NCBI GenBank assembly: GCA_002361335.1
Contig: DESS01000200.1
Span: forward strand, 1 to 14,624
Reading direction: 5' to 3'
DNA length: 14,624 bases
Source of the DNA: Richelia sp. UBA3308
GTDB lineage: Bacteria > Cyanobacteriota > Cyanobacteriia > Cyanobacteriales > Nostocaceae
The notes under the pieces were generated by a model. The model was not told where the DNA came from. It saw only the letters and a list, made by a program, of their open reading frames with translations, and made no database searches. Within the stretch, counting starts at the first letter, position 1, and the number at the start of each line of letters is the position of its first letter. A program made the position numbers and the translations under genes. This document shows positions 7,348-14,624 of this stretch, one piece after another.

Positions 7348-7502
7348 TCGATTGTAGATTTTAGATTTACGATTATGTCGCTTGTCTTTTCTTGAAATCA
7401 GAGGCTTTTCGATCTTAGATTTGTGATTTACGATTTTGGATTGTCTTGAAAAAATTAACTTGTTTTCAATCTAAAATCCAAAATTAAAAATATAAAATGA
7501 CA
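7347..7502. repeat. Three STRR heptad runs, two direct and one inverted
   Basis: The spacer between the PfaD-type and hetM-like genes is mostly heptads. Four NNNGATT units lie at 7347-7374 and four more at 7415-7442. On the opposite orientation, five AATNNNN units lie at 7468-7502, the first two being AATCTAA and AATCCAA. The first run touches the hetM start codon. ATTTTGGAT (7433-7441) and ATCCAAAAT (7476-7484) can pair, so the transcript could form a stem just upstream of hetM. The function is unknown. Confidence 0.75.
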
Positions 7503-7515
7503 AGATTTTTTATAT

Positions 7516-9159
7516 TTATAAAGTAGACTTAACTGGATGATAATGAGAATAAAAATTAGGAACTTGTAAACCTTGCATTTTTAAACTTTGGATGCGATAT
7601 AAATAAGATGTTCCTGTCATCAAATGATTGGCAATATCAACTACCCGACGATTATTTGGTTCTGATAAATAAGAACCGCGTACCCAATCATTAAAACTAC
7701 CCATCGCTGGGCCGCACCAAATTTGATAATCGACTTCTCTGCCTTTTTCACCGGAATTAGACCATCTAGAAGATAATCCTAAATACCAACGAAAAATCAA
7801 GGCCATTTTGTATTTCGGATTTTTTGCTGCTTTACTTAGTTTATGAGGATTATTTTGAGATTGATAAGCAACAGTTTCTTGCCAAATTTCATCGATACTT
7901 TTACGGAAAACTTGTTTTTCTAATCTTTGTTTTTCCGCAGTTGGAAGTTCATCAAGGGAGTTATAATTTCGATAGATTTCGTATAATTTTTGGGCTTTAA
8001 GGGGAAACATAGTTCCACGTTTAAGAACTTGTAATTTTACTCCCATTTCAAACATATCAGCAGCTGGTGCCATCATCACATCGGCAATGTCAGCTTGTGC
8101 TAACAATTTTTTCGTATGAACAGAAGTTCCTGCTTCTATACAAGATTGATTTATTGAACCAGTAACTACATATGCAGCACCCATCATAAAGGCTGCTAAA
8201 GTCGATTGAGGAGTAGAAATTCCTCCGGCGACTCCGACTCTAACAGGTTTTTCGTAACAATATTTTTCCTGTATTTCGTCCTTTAAAGCAATAATAGAAG
8301 GTAGGACACAAACCAAAGGACGATTATCAGTATGACCGCCAGAATCTGCTTCTACGGTAATATCATCCGCTACGGGAATTTGTGCTGCTAGAGTTGCTTG
8401 TAATTCGGTAATTAATCCTTTATCAACCAATTCCTTAAGCATTTTTAAGGGTGCTGGCTGCATAAATTTACTGGCAACTTCTCGGCGAGAAATTTTAGCA
8501 ATTACCTTATTATTTATTTGAATTCTGTTAGCTGAATTTAAACTTAATCCAGCGGCACGATAGTAGACAATATTGGGAGTTAAATCCAAAAACGCCGAAG
8601 CTTCTACAGTTTCTACCCCATATTTTAGATATAAATCTACAGCACCTCTTTCAATTTCTGGTTCGTTAGGACTATGAATTAAATTGAAAGCATATGGTCC
8701 ATTAGGTAAAGATGCTTGAATGATTTTGATCGCTTCTTCTAAGCGATTTAAACTTAAACCACCCGCACCAAAGGAACTTAAAATATGATCTTTCCCCAGT
8801 GCAATTACCATTTCTTCTGAGGCGATACCTCCAGCCATTGCACCAGTTGCGTAAGCATATTTTACATTATGAGAAAAGAGAAAATTGGGATCTCCGAAGA
8901 ATTTTGTAAAAATAGGTGGAGCTGCAATCAACAATTCTATTTCTGCTGGTTGACTATTATCAAGAGGACAATAACCATAATTAGTTACACCAACTTTGTC
9001 TGCTACTCGAACGATATAACAAGGTTTATCTATTTCGAGTAATTGCTCTTTAATTCCATCTGGATCGAAGGAAATACAACTTATTGAACCTTTCCAAACT
9101 CGATTTTTAGTCGCAGAAGATCCATGAAATATTAGTCCGTTCTTTTCTTTGTTTAACAC
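7516..9159 (-). CDS. PfaD-family flavin-dependent enoyl reductase of the hgl/PUFA-like synthase
   Basis: Likely a stand-alone FMN enoyl reductase (2-nitropropane dioxygenase/FabK-like TIM barrel) acting in trans on the enoyl chain of the synthase, as PfaD does in omega-3 PUFA synthases. Length 547 aa is normal for PfaD. Recognisable segments are the N-terminal block about 20-60, the barrel start with YAYATGAMAGGIAS (about 101-114), FGAGGLS (130-136), YAFNLIHSP (156-164), VEASAFLDLTP (185-195), EADSGGHTDNRP (270-281), VGVAGGISTP (308-317) and AAYVVTGSINQSC (328-340). The C-terminal PfaD-specific part includes MFEMGVKLQVLKRGTMFP (369-386) and IWCGPAMGSFNDWVRGSYL (480-498). The start is a GTG at 9159; an in-frame stop lies shortly upstream and no ATG is available. 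It sits between the KS-CLF-AT and hetM-like genes, as in Anabaena's hgl region, where I believe its counterpart is named hglA; the symbol is left blank as I am unsure. Confidence 0.9.
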   Translation of the reverse strand: MLNKEKNGLIFHGSSATKNRVWKGSISCISFDPDGIKEQLLEIDKPCYIVRVADKVGVTNYGYCPLDNSQPAEIELLIAAPPIFTKFFGDPNFLFSHNVKYAYATGAMAGGIASEEMVIALGKDHILSSFGAGGLSLNRLEEAIKIIQASLPNGPYAFNLIHSPNEPEIERGAVDLYLKYGVETVEASAFLDLTPNIVYYRAAGLSLNSANRIQINNKVIAKISRREVASKFMQPAPLKMLKELVDKGLITELQATLAAQIPVADDITVEADSGGHTDNRPLVCVLPSIIALKDEIQEKYCYEKPVRVGVAGGISTPQSTLAAFMMGAAYVVTGSINQSCIEAGTSVHTKKLLAQADIADVMMAPAADMFEMGVKLQVLKRGTMFPLKAQKLYEIYRNYNSLDELPTAEKQRLEKQVFRKSIDEIWQETVAYQSQNNPHKLSKAAKNPKYKMALIFRWYLGLSSRWSNSGEKGREVDYQIWCGPAMGSFNDWVRGSYLSEPNNRRVVDIANHLMTGTSYLYRIQSLKMQGLQVPNFYSHYHPVKSTL

Positions 9160-9571
9160 GTTATCTAAGGTTTTAACTATAGTTTAAGGTCAGGTAATTT
9201 TAGATTTTAGATTTTGGATTAACTCCACACTTCCATGATTTCACGAAGGAAGAGGGAAGAAGGAAGAGCCGAAGTTGAACTGACGTTTTAAAACGTCAAA
9301 TTGAAAGGCCGGACTTAAATATTTCTTGCGCTACGCCTAGGAGGGCGGATTATTTTTTTAGAAGACTGAGTTTTAAACTCATAACGCCCAACTTTAGATA
9401 CTATTACCAACTTCTATCTTCTTCCTAACTCCAACATCATTTATAAACTATTCCGATTCCGCTCCTGATTGTTATCTGTGGTTTATTTCCTCAGCATTCT
9501 CTAGATCTGGGACAGTTTTTTTTATTGATAATCATAGCAACGGAAAAGGAGCAATCATTAATTATTAATTG
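9160..9571. other. Repeat-rich spacer within the hgl series, no gene
   Basis: This 412-bp gap has no coding frame that I can support on either strand. It holds heptads of TAGATTT type (9194-9221), purine-rich heptads of consensus GARGGAA (9245-9265), a perfect 18-bp palindrome (9281-9298), a TGAGTTT-T-AAACTCA hairpin (9367-9381) and heptads of WATTAAT type (9556-9576) touching the stop codon of the KS-CLF-AT gene. It may hold the promoter of the PfaD gene, but I could not identify -10/-35 boxes. Confidence 0.6.
9281..9298. repeat. Perfect 18-bp palindrome (TGACGTTTT / AAAACGTCA)
   Basis: The arms TGACGTTTT and AAAACGTCA meet with no loop. It lies about 120 bp upstream of the PfaD-type gene start and 270 bp past the KS-CLF-AT stop, in a zone of other hairpins. 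It may be a dispersed repeat or, because it is a compact dyad upstream of a gene, a protein-binding site; I favour the repeat. Confidence 0.6.
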
Positions 9572-12500
9572 TTATTCATGAAATAAATGTTCGGCACAAG
9601 CGATTTGGAGTTGAATTATTTCGCTGAGTTGTTGACTAAATTCTTGACGGGATTCTAAAAATTTCCCATGGGTTTTATGAACCATTAAATTGTTGGTGTT
9701 GAATTTTTGATATTCAGGTTTTCTATAATTACACACGCTCAAGGTTGAAGCTAATTTTTCTGTGGCGGTAGATGGTGAGGATATTTGGGAAGATGCAATT
9801 GATGAACTAATATTCGCCGGAGTTGTTTGTAAGTTTTTTTTATTTTTTAGGTTAGCTACGGCGATATTTTTCATAGGACTTACTTCTGGCTTTTTCGGCA
9901 ATGGTGCGGTAATATTTTCCTTTGTTTCTGGCTCTGGTGTAGGGTTAAATTTTACCGATAAATCTTCTTTGTCAATCGGTTGTACTATAGGGTTAATTAT
10001 CGCCGCGAAATCTAATTTTTCTTCAGATTTGTGACTAATTTCCGATGGATTTTGAAACAGCTTTTTGTTTGATGCTGTTAAGATACTCTCAGTAATATTG
10101 TGACCACCTAATGTAACTTTTCTCTGGCTATTTTTCGCTTTTTTACTGCTTTCTTCTACAGTGGAATATAGCGGTGATAAATCTAAAGAAACTTGATGGC
10201 TGACCAGTTTTGCTAATGCTTTGACAATACTACTATGGTCGTCTAAGCCTCTTCTATTAAGAGCAATTGTCATGTGTTCTTTATCATTTAAAATTTTATC
10301 AATCCATCGACAACAAACACTACCAGCACCCGTTTCAATAAATATTTTTGCGCCATCTTCATAAACTCGATTTACTAGTTGAGGAAAATCCAGTTGTTTA
10401 CAAAGTCCTTTCGCAATACCTTTAGCAATTATTGTACTTTCTAATTTTATTGCCCCATATTCTGAAGCCAAATAAACTCTTAAATTTTCCCGATTTTCTT
10501 CAACTGGTAAATTATTTACCCTCTTCATTTCTTCACATTCTGAAGCCATAGCTTCGCAGTGAATTACATGATCGAAAGGTGCGCGAAATGCATTACAACC
10601 CAATTTTTCAATTACTCTTTCGCATGCTGCCACCTCACCTGCAATTACGACTTCTTCTGGTGTATTAATTTGAGTCAAGTAAACGCGGTTTTCCCCTGCA
10701 AGATTTTCCCTAACTTGGGATGGTGTAGCAATCAGAACGTAATTACCCCAGAAATTATTGTCTGGTGACTCTTCTGAAGATGGTAGTTGCCAAAATTCGC
10801 GCACCGCATTTTTCGCACCTGATAATCTGTCTCCTGCAAATAAGCTACTAGAGTTCAAGGTATTGCTTCCCTGGCTTATTTGATTCCACACACCTATAGC
10901 TGGCATCATACTAATCTCGCCTAAGCTGTAGCCAAAAGCAAATTTTGGTTTTACACCGAAGTTATCTCCAAGAACTTTTGAAAGCAGTCTGGCGACAACG
11001 ATTTCATTTTCAAACATTGCTGCTGAATCATTTAACAGTTGCTTCTCAAGTACTTCTAACTGTCTGTTTGATAGTTTATTCAAACTTCTAGGATATACTA
11101 ATCTTTCAACATGACTAACGCGAGTCTCAAGATTTTGTAGTACGATGTCATCCTGGAGGTGAGGAAATAGACGGAAGAGGTTTCTACAAATACCCAGATA
11201 AGAATTAACAGCAGCAGGATAGACGAATGCAACTTCTCCTTTTTTACCCAGCGGTTTGGCTGTAAAATAACTGCCTAGTGGAGTTTGCCATTCTTCACCG
11301 TTATTAAATGCGTTATTTACACCTTTAATAGCTGCTTCGCTTTCTCTTACTAATTCTTTTTGATTACGTGCCAAAATTGCTAAAGTATAGTTTTCTTGGC
11401 TGCGTCTTTGGTAATTAGCAAAAGTCATGCTAGCGGCTTTTGCAGGAGAAGTTCCGCTATTAATTATATTTTGCAAATTGTCAACTTGCTGTAGTAAATC
11501 GTCACGATTATTTCCGGCAATTGGAAATAGATGAAACGGAATGTGTTGCAAAAATCTGCTGCTGCGTACTTGACGATCTGATTCTTCCGATATTATTAAA
11601 TGAGCGTAAGTCCCATCTATACCTATACTATTAATAGCTGCTGTTCTTTTATTAGCTTCCTTGCCAATAAACCAAGCTTTTGATTGCGGAACAACATAGA
11701 AAGGACTGTTTTTCCACTTATTAATATCTTTCACACCAGTCCAATTTGGTGTTGCGGGGAGATATCTATAATAAAGACACAAAGCTGTTTTAATTAAACT
11801 CGCAATTCCCGAAGCAACATAGGTGTGTCCAATATTAGCTTTAACACTGCCGATCGCACAGGTTAATTTGTTTGCACCGCTTGGATAAGCCCGAAGTAAT
11901 CCGTCAATTTCTGCTTCATCTTCTTGGGAAATACCGCTACCGAAAACTTCCAGATAAGATATTTCTGAAGGTTTAATTTCTGCCTTATCAAAAGCTTGCT
12001 GACAGACAGAATCAACGGCGTTAGCATTGCTGCTTCCCAAACGATGTTGCAAATCATTCTTGGTAGCATTTTTTTGCGTGAAACTAATTGCATCGATAAT
12101 CGCGTAAATGCACTCGTTTTCTTGTTTAGCTACTTGATGTCGCTTTAATACTACTGCACCTGCACCTTCGCCAACCATCCATCCGTTAGCTTTCTCGTCG
12201 TAAGAAAGAGTATTTACACCTGTATTAACTGTTGCTAATTTACTTCGTAATAAAACATTCTCCATGCCGCCTGCTAAATCCACAGCACCCACTAATACGG
12301 CATCTGCTTCCCCAGTGGTTAATAAATGTTGCGCTACTTCTAAAACTTTAAAAGTGGAATTTTCGCCAGCGGAAATGGTAAATACAGGAGCAGTAAAATC
12401 CCATAGCGAGGAAATGCGGCTCGCCATAATATTGGTGATGTAGCTGACAAATTCGCTGCTATCAACGGGTTCGGGATGAATTCCGTTTTTAACTATTGTT

Positions 12501-14368
12501 TCTAACTTATTTAGTTTATCAGATGAAAGGGAAATTTTGCTAGCATTTAATCCTTCTTTAATTTCCCAAGATAAATTCCATCTTTGTTGGAGTTGGTGAA
12601 CGGAAAGTTCGGTTTCTGTGGCAATTAAAACTGCTACATTATCGCCTTCTTTAATACCCGCATCTTGCAAAGCACGTTCGGCTACTTTGAGCATCAACAG
12701 TTGTTGTTTGTTTATCTTATCTAGTTCGTTGGGAGGAATTTTACTAGATACGGTATCAATATCAAATTCGCTAATATAAGCCCCTATCGGTGCTTTTGAG
12801 TTGGGTAAATTATATTTTTTTAGTAGTTCTGCTTGATTTTCTAGGCCATGCCATCTGTAGGAAGGTAAAGGAATAAAATTTTGTTTACCGTGATAAATAC
12901 TGCTTTCAAAAGCATCTAACCCATCGCAACCCCCGAAAAAGGCATCCATGCCCACTATTGCCATTTTTACTGGTTTGAGCGGTTGGCTTGATTCTTCTGT
13001 AGTGGTATTGTTATTTTTCTCTAAAATCGTATGGGCGTTGGTTCCACCCAAACCAAAAGCACTAACGGCGGCGCGTTTTATAGATGCGCTTTTTGAATGC
13101 CAGTTGGTAGGACTTGTTACTATTCTACCAGGTGATATTACGTTATCATTTGAGCCGATGGGGTCTGTAATATTGATAGTGGTGGGAATAATACCCTTAT
13201 TCATACTTAAAAGTACTTTAATCAGGCTAGCGCTTGCTGCACCAGTCAGCAAATGTCCAATATTAGATTTCACCGAACCTGACAGGGGAGTTGCTTGATA
13301 TTTACCGAAGAAGGTTTCCACAGAGTTGAATTCGGTACTGTCTCCTAATAAAGTTCCGGTAGCATGACACTCAATATAGTCGATAGTTTTTGGATGGAGT
13401 TGTGCTTCCGAATAAGCTTTTTCAAAAGCCAAAGTTTGTCCTTTGGGGTTAGGGCTGAGTAAATGTTTACCCCTACCATCGTTGGAAAGTCCGTTACCTG
13501 TTATACAACCATAAATGCGATCGCCATCTCTAACTGCATCGCTATAACGTTTGAGAACTAACATTCCCACGCCTTCGGAAGTAATTAATCCCCGTGAAGA
13601 TTTATCTAAGGGACGACTGATATCGTTGTTTTCTGGATAACCTTGGATACCGGAAAATAACATTCTGATGAATATGGGATCGGCACAACTGATACCACCT
13701 GCTAACATTAAATCAGCTTTATGAGTCCATAAATAATGAGAGGCTAATCTAGCAGCATATAAAGGTGAGGAACAAGCAGCATCGAGGCAAAAATGGATGT
13801 GAGACAAAGATAAAGCTTGAGAAATGATTGCGGCAGGTAAACCCGATATCATGCCGTTGTAGTGTGAAGTTTCTTCAGAGTTCGGTAAAGTAGCTAAATT
13901 AAACTCCTCTTGCTGCAAAAGTTCTCTAATAGCAGGTTTTAATGCCTGTTGATAAATCGGTTCAAACAATTGGTTTGATGATTTCGTAGGTAACGAGAGA
14001 GTGCCCAACAATACTCCACATTTGGAAAGAACGGATTCGTTTTCCAAATAACCACTATTTTGTAATGCTTGCTTTGCAGCATAAAGGGACCATTTAAAGG
14101 TATTATCTAGATTTTGTAGCAATGAAGTGGGAAGATTGTATCCCGATGCATCAAATTTAAAATTACGGACGAATCCCCCTTGTAAGGAGTAAACTTTATC
14201 TGGTGTTCCTTTTATTGGATCGTAAAATATAGTTGGTTCAATACCAATTTCATCGATACTCAGAAATGAAGTAGAATCCTTTTGTTCAATTAAATTATGC
14301 CAAAATTCTTCCGCATTTTTAGCGTCGGGAAATAAACATGAAAACCCAATGATTGCTATTTTTTCCAT
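9572..14368 (-). CDS. hglC: KS-CLF-AT polyketide/PUFA-synthase subunit, HglC/PfaB-like
   Basis: Large type I subunit for long-chain (heterocyst-glycolipid-like) synthesis, about 1598 aa. Domain 1 (about 1-450) is a ketosynthase with an intact triad: Cys199 in DAACSS, His335 in ECHATGT, His372 in SNIGH. Domain 2 (about 468-925) is a KS fold but chain-length-factor-like: the Cys position is Glu669 (SAGENST), the first His is Phe809 (EVFGSGI), and only the SVKANIGH His848 remains. Domain 3 (about 1035-1395) is an acyltransferase with Ser1148 in GYSLGE rather than the usual GHSLGE, and a likely His1270. A low-complexity Ser/Lys/Pro linker (about 1395-1555) precedes a conserved-looking helical tail (about 1562-1598, THGKFLESRQEFSQQLSEI). 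ATG at 14368 (MEKIAIIG) is preferred; TTG at 14383 extends by five residues. It is first in the visible series. The HglC name is by layout and domain resemblance. Confidence 0.85.
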   Translation of the reverse strand: MEKIAIIGFSCLFPDAKNAEEFWHNLIEQKDSTSFLSIDEIGIEPTIFYDPIKGTPDKVYSLQGGFVRNFKFDASGYNLPTSLLQNLDNTFKWSLYAAKQALQNSGYLENESVLSKCGVLLGTLSLPTKSSNQLFEPIYQQALKPAIRELLQQEEFNLATLPNSEETSHYNGMISGLPAAIISQALSLSHIHFCLDAACSSPLYAARLASHYLWTHKADLMLAGGISCADPIFIRMLFSGIQGYPENNDISRPLDKSSRGLITSEGVGMLVLKRYSDAVRDGDRIYGCITGNGLSNDGRGKHLLSPNPKGQTLAFEKAYSEAQLHPKTIDYIECHATGTLLGDSTEFNSVETFFGKYQATPLSGSVKSNIGHLLTGAASASLIKVLLSMNKGIIPTTINITDPIGSNDNVISPGRIVTSPTNWHSKSASIKRAAVSAFGLGGTNAHTILEKNNNTTTEESSQPLKPVKMAIVGMDAFFGGCDGLDAFESSIYHGKQNFIPLPSYRWHGLENQAELLKKYNLPNSKAPIGAYISEFDIDTVSSKIPPNELDKINKQQLLMLKVAERALQDAGIKEGDNVAVLIATETELSVHQLQQRWNLSWEIKEGLNASKISLSSDKLNKLETIVKNGIHPEPVDSSEFVSYITNIMASRISSLWDFTAPVFTISAGENSTFKVLEVAQHLLTTGEADAVLVGAVDLAGGMENVLLRSKLATVNTGVNTLSYDEKANGWMVGEGAGAVVLKRHQVAKQENECIYAIIDAISFTQKNATKNDLQHRLGSSNANAVDSVCQQAFDKAEIKPSEISYLEVFGSGISQEDEAEIDGLLRAYPSGANKLTCAIGSVKANIGHTYVASGIASLIKTALCLYYRYLPATPNWTGVKDINKWKNSPFYVVPQSKAWFIGKEANKRTAAINSIGIDGTYAHLIISEESDRQVRSSRFLQHIPFHLFPIAGNNRDDLLQQVDNLQNIINSGTSPAKAASMTFANYQRRSQENYTLAILARNQKELVRESEAAIKGVNNAFNNGEEWQTPLGSYFTAKPLGKKGEVAFVYPAAVNSYLGICRNLFRLFPHLQDDIVLQNLETRVSHVERLVYPRSLNKLSNRQLEVLEKQLLNDSAAMFENEIVVARLLSKVLGDNFGVKPKFAFGYSLGEISMMPAIGVWNQISQGSNTLNSSSLFAGDRLSGAKNAVREFWQLPSSEESPDNNFWGNYVLIATPSQVRENLAGENRVYLTQINTPEEVVIAGEVAACERVIEKLGCNAFRAPFDHVIHCEAMASECEEMKRVNNLPVEENRENLRVYLASEYGAIKLESTIIAKGIAKGLCKQLDFPQLVNRVYEDGAKIFIETGAGSVCCRWIDKILNDKEHMTIALNRRGLDDHSSIVKALAKLVSHQVSLDLSPLYSTVEESSKKAKNSQRKVTLGGHNITESILTASNKKLFQNPSEISHKSEEKLDFAAIINPIVQPIDKEDLSVKFNPTPEPETKENITAPLPKKPEVSPMKNIAVANLKNKKNLQTTPANISSSIASSQISSPSTATEKLASTLSVCNYRKPEYQKFNTNNLMVHKTHGKFLESRQEFSQQLSEIIQLQIACAEHLFHE

Positions 14369-14624
14369 ATTTACAATTATCAATTATCAATTTTCAATGA
14401 ACAATTACAGCAGTTTTCAGATAAATGAAATACATTACTATATGTTAAAACTATTGTGGTATCTTTGGAACCCGTGTTAATGTACCTCATATTGCTGGAA
14501 ATTTGCTGTATCAATTAACAAGGGGAATGGAGAAATAGGAAGATATTTTATAACTCCTAACAAAGGTGAAAGATTAAAAGTTGAAAGTTAAAGGTAATAA
14601 TTCCTAACAACTAACAACTATCAC
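14369..14624. other. Upstream region of the KS-CLF-AT gene with heptad repeats at both ends
   Basis: No gene is supported in the last 256 bp. Five heptads of consensus NCAATNN (14373-14407) sit 5 bp upstream of the KS-CLF-AT start codon. Five degenerate AARRTTR-like heptads lie at 14563-14597 and CTAACAA, twice, then CTATCAC at 14604-14624, where the window ends. Between 14408 and 14560 the sequence is AT-rich and may hold the promoter, but no boxes stand out. No Shine-Dalgarno precedes the start. Confidence 0.65.

Noticed and set aside
9762..13298. Open frames on the + strand and an extra minus frame inside the KS-CLF-AT gene
   Set aside because: They are shadows of a long gene with clear domain motifs and have no features of their own.
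14454..14535. Short + strand frame reading GIFGTRVNVPHIAGNLLYQL
   Set aside because: It looks coding-like but is under 30 codons between stops, has no start, and I could not tie it to any family.
1..14624. CRISPR array among the repeats
   Set aside because: The repeats are 7-bp tandem units without spacers; no 25-40 bp direct repeats with unique spacers are present.

Overview
The window looks like a filamentous, probably heterocyst-forming, cyanobacterium (order Nostocales). The reasons are three HIP1 octamers (GCGATCGC), heptanucleotide tandem repeats (STRR) in most gaps between genes, AT-rich DNA with long spacers, and a set of genes that resembles part of the heterocyst glycolipid (hgl) polyketide/fatty-acid synthase locus.

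Left part (1-5830). A 580-bp non-coding stretch with repeats precedes a 738-residue Wzz/Wzc-like polysaccharide co-polymerase and BY-type tyrosine kinase (+). A small membrane-anchored DUF2459/TIGR02117 protein follows (+). Next comes a repeat-rich zone holding a 5' scrap of a xanthine-dehydrogenase/CO-dehydrogenase-type molybdenum subunit, trapped between a hairpin repeat and an STRR run. After it are an intact ureidoglycolate lyase (AllA) family gene (-), a decayed DoxX-like fragment (-), and a small P-loop kinase-like gene (+). The DUF2459, molybdenum hydroxylase scrap and AllA genes together suggest an eroded purine/urea catabolism neighbourhood.

Right part (5836-14368, all -). In transcription order this is a KS-CLF-AT megasynthase subunit (about 1598 aa, PfaB-like, HglC-like), a PfaD-type flavin enoyl reductase (547 aa), and an ACP-thioester reductase (503 aa, HglB/HetM-like). 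A working model is that the KS-CLF-AT subunit loads and condenses, the PfaD protein reduces enoyl intermediates, and the ACP-reductase releases the long chain reductively as aldehyde or alcohol, the aglycone precursor of a glycolipid. No ketoreductase, dehydratase or main PKS subunit lies in the window, so the rest must be beyond the right edge or elsewhere. hetN and hetI, which follow hetM in Anabaena PCC 7120, are not found next to hetM here.

The most striking non-genic signal is the heptad repeat system. STRR runs of differing sequence but constant 7-bp period occur in nearly every spacer. They abut the start codons of the KS-CLF-AT and HetM-like genes and the stop codons of the KS-CLF-AT gene and the molybdenum hydroxylase scrap. 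I saw no tRNA, rRNA, CRISPR array, transposase or phage gene.
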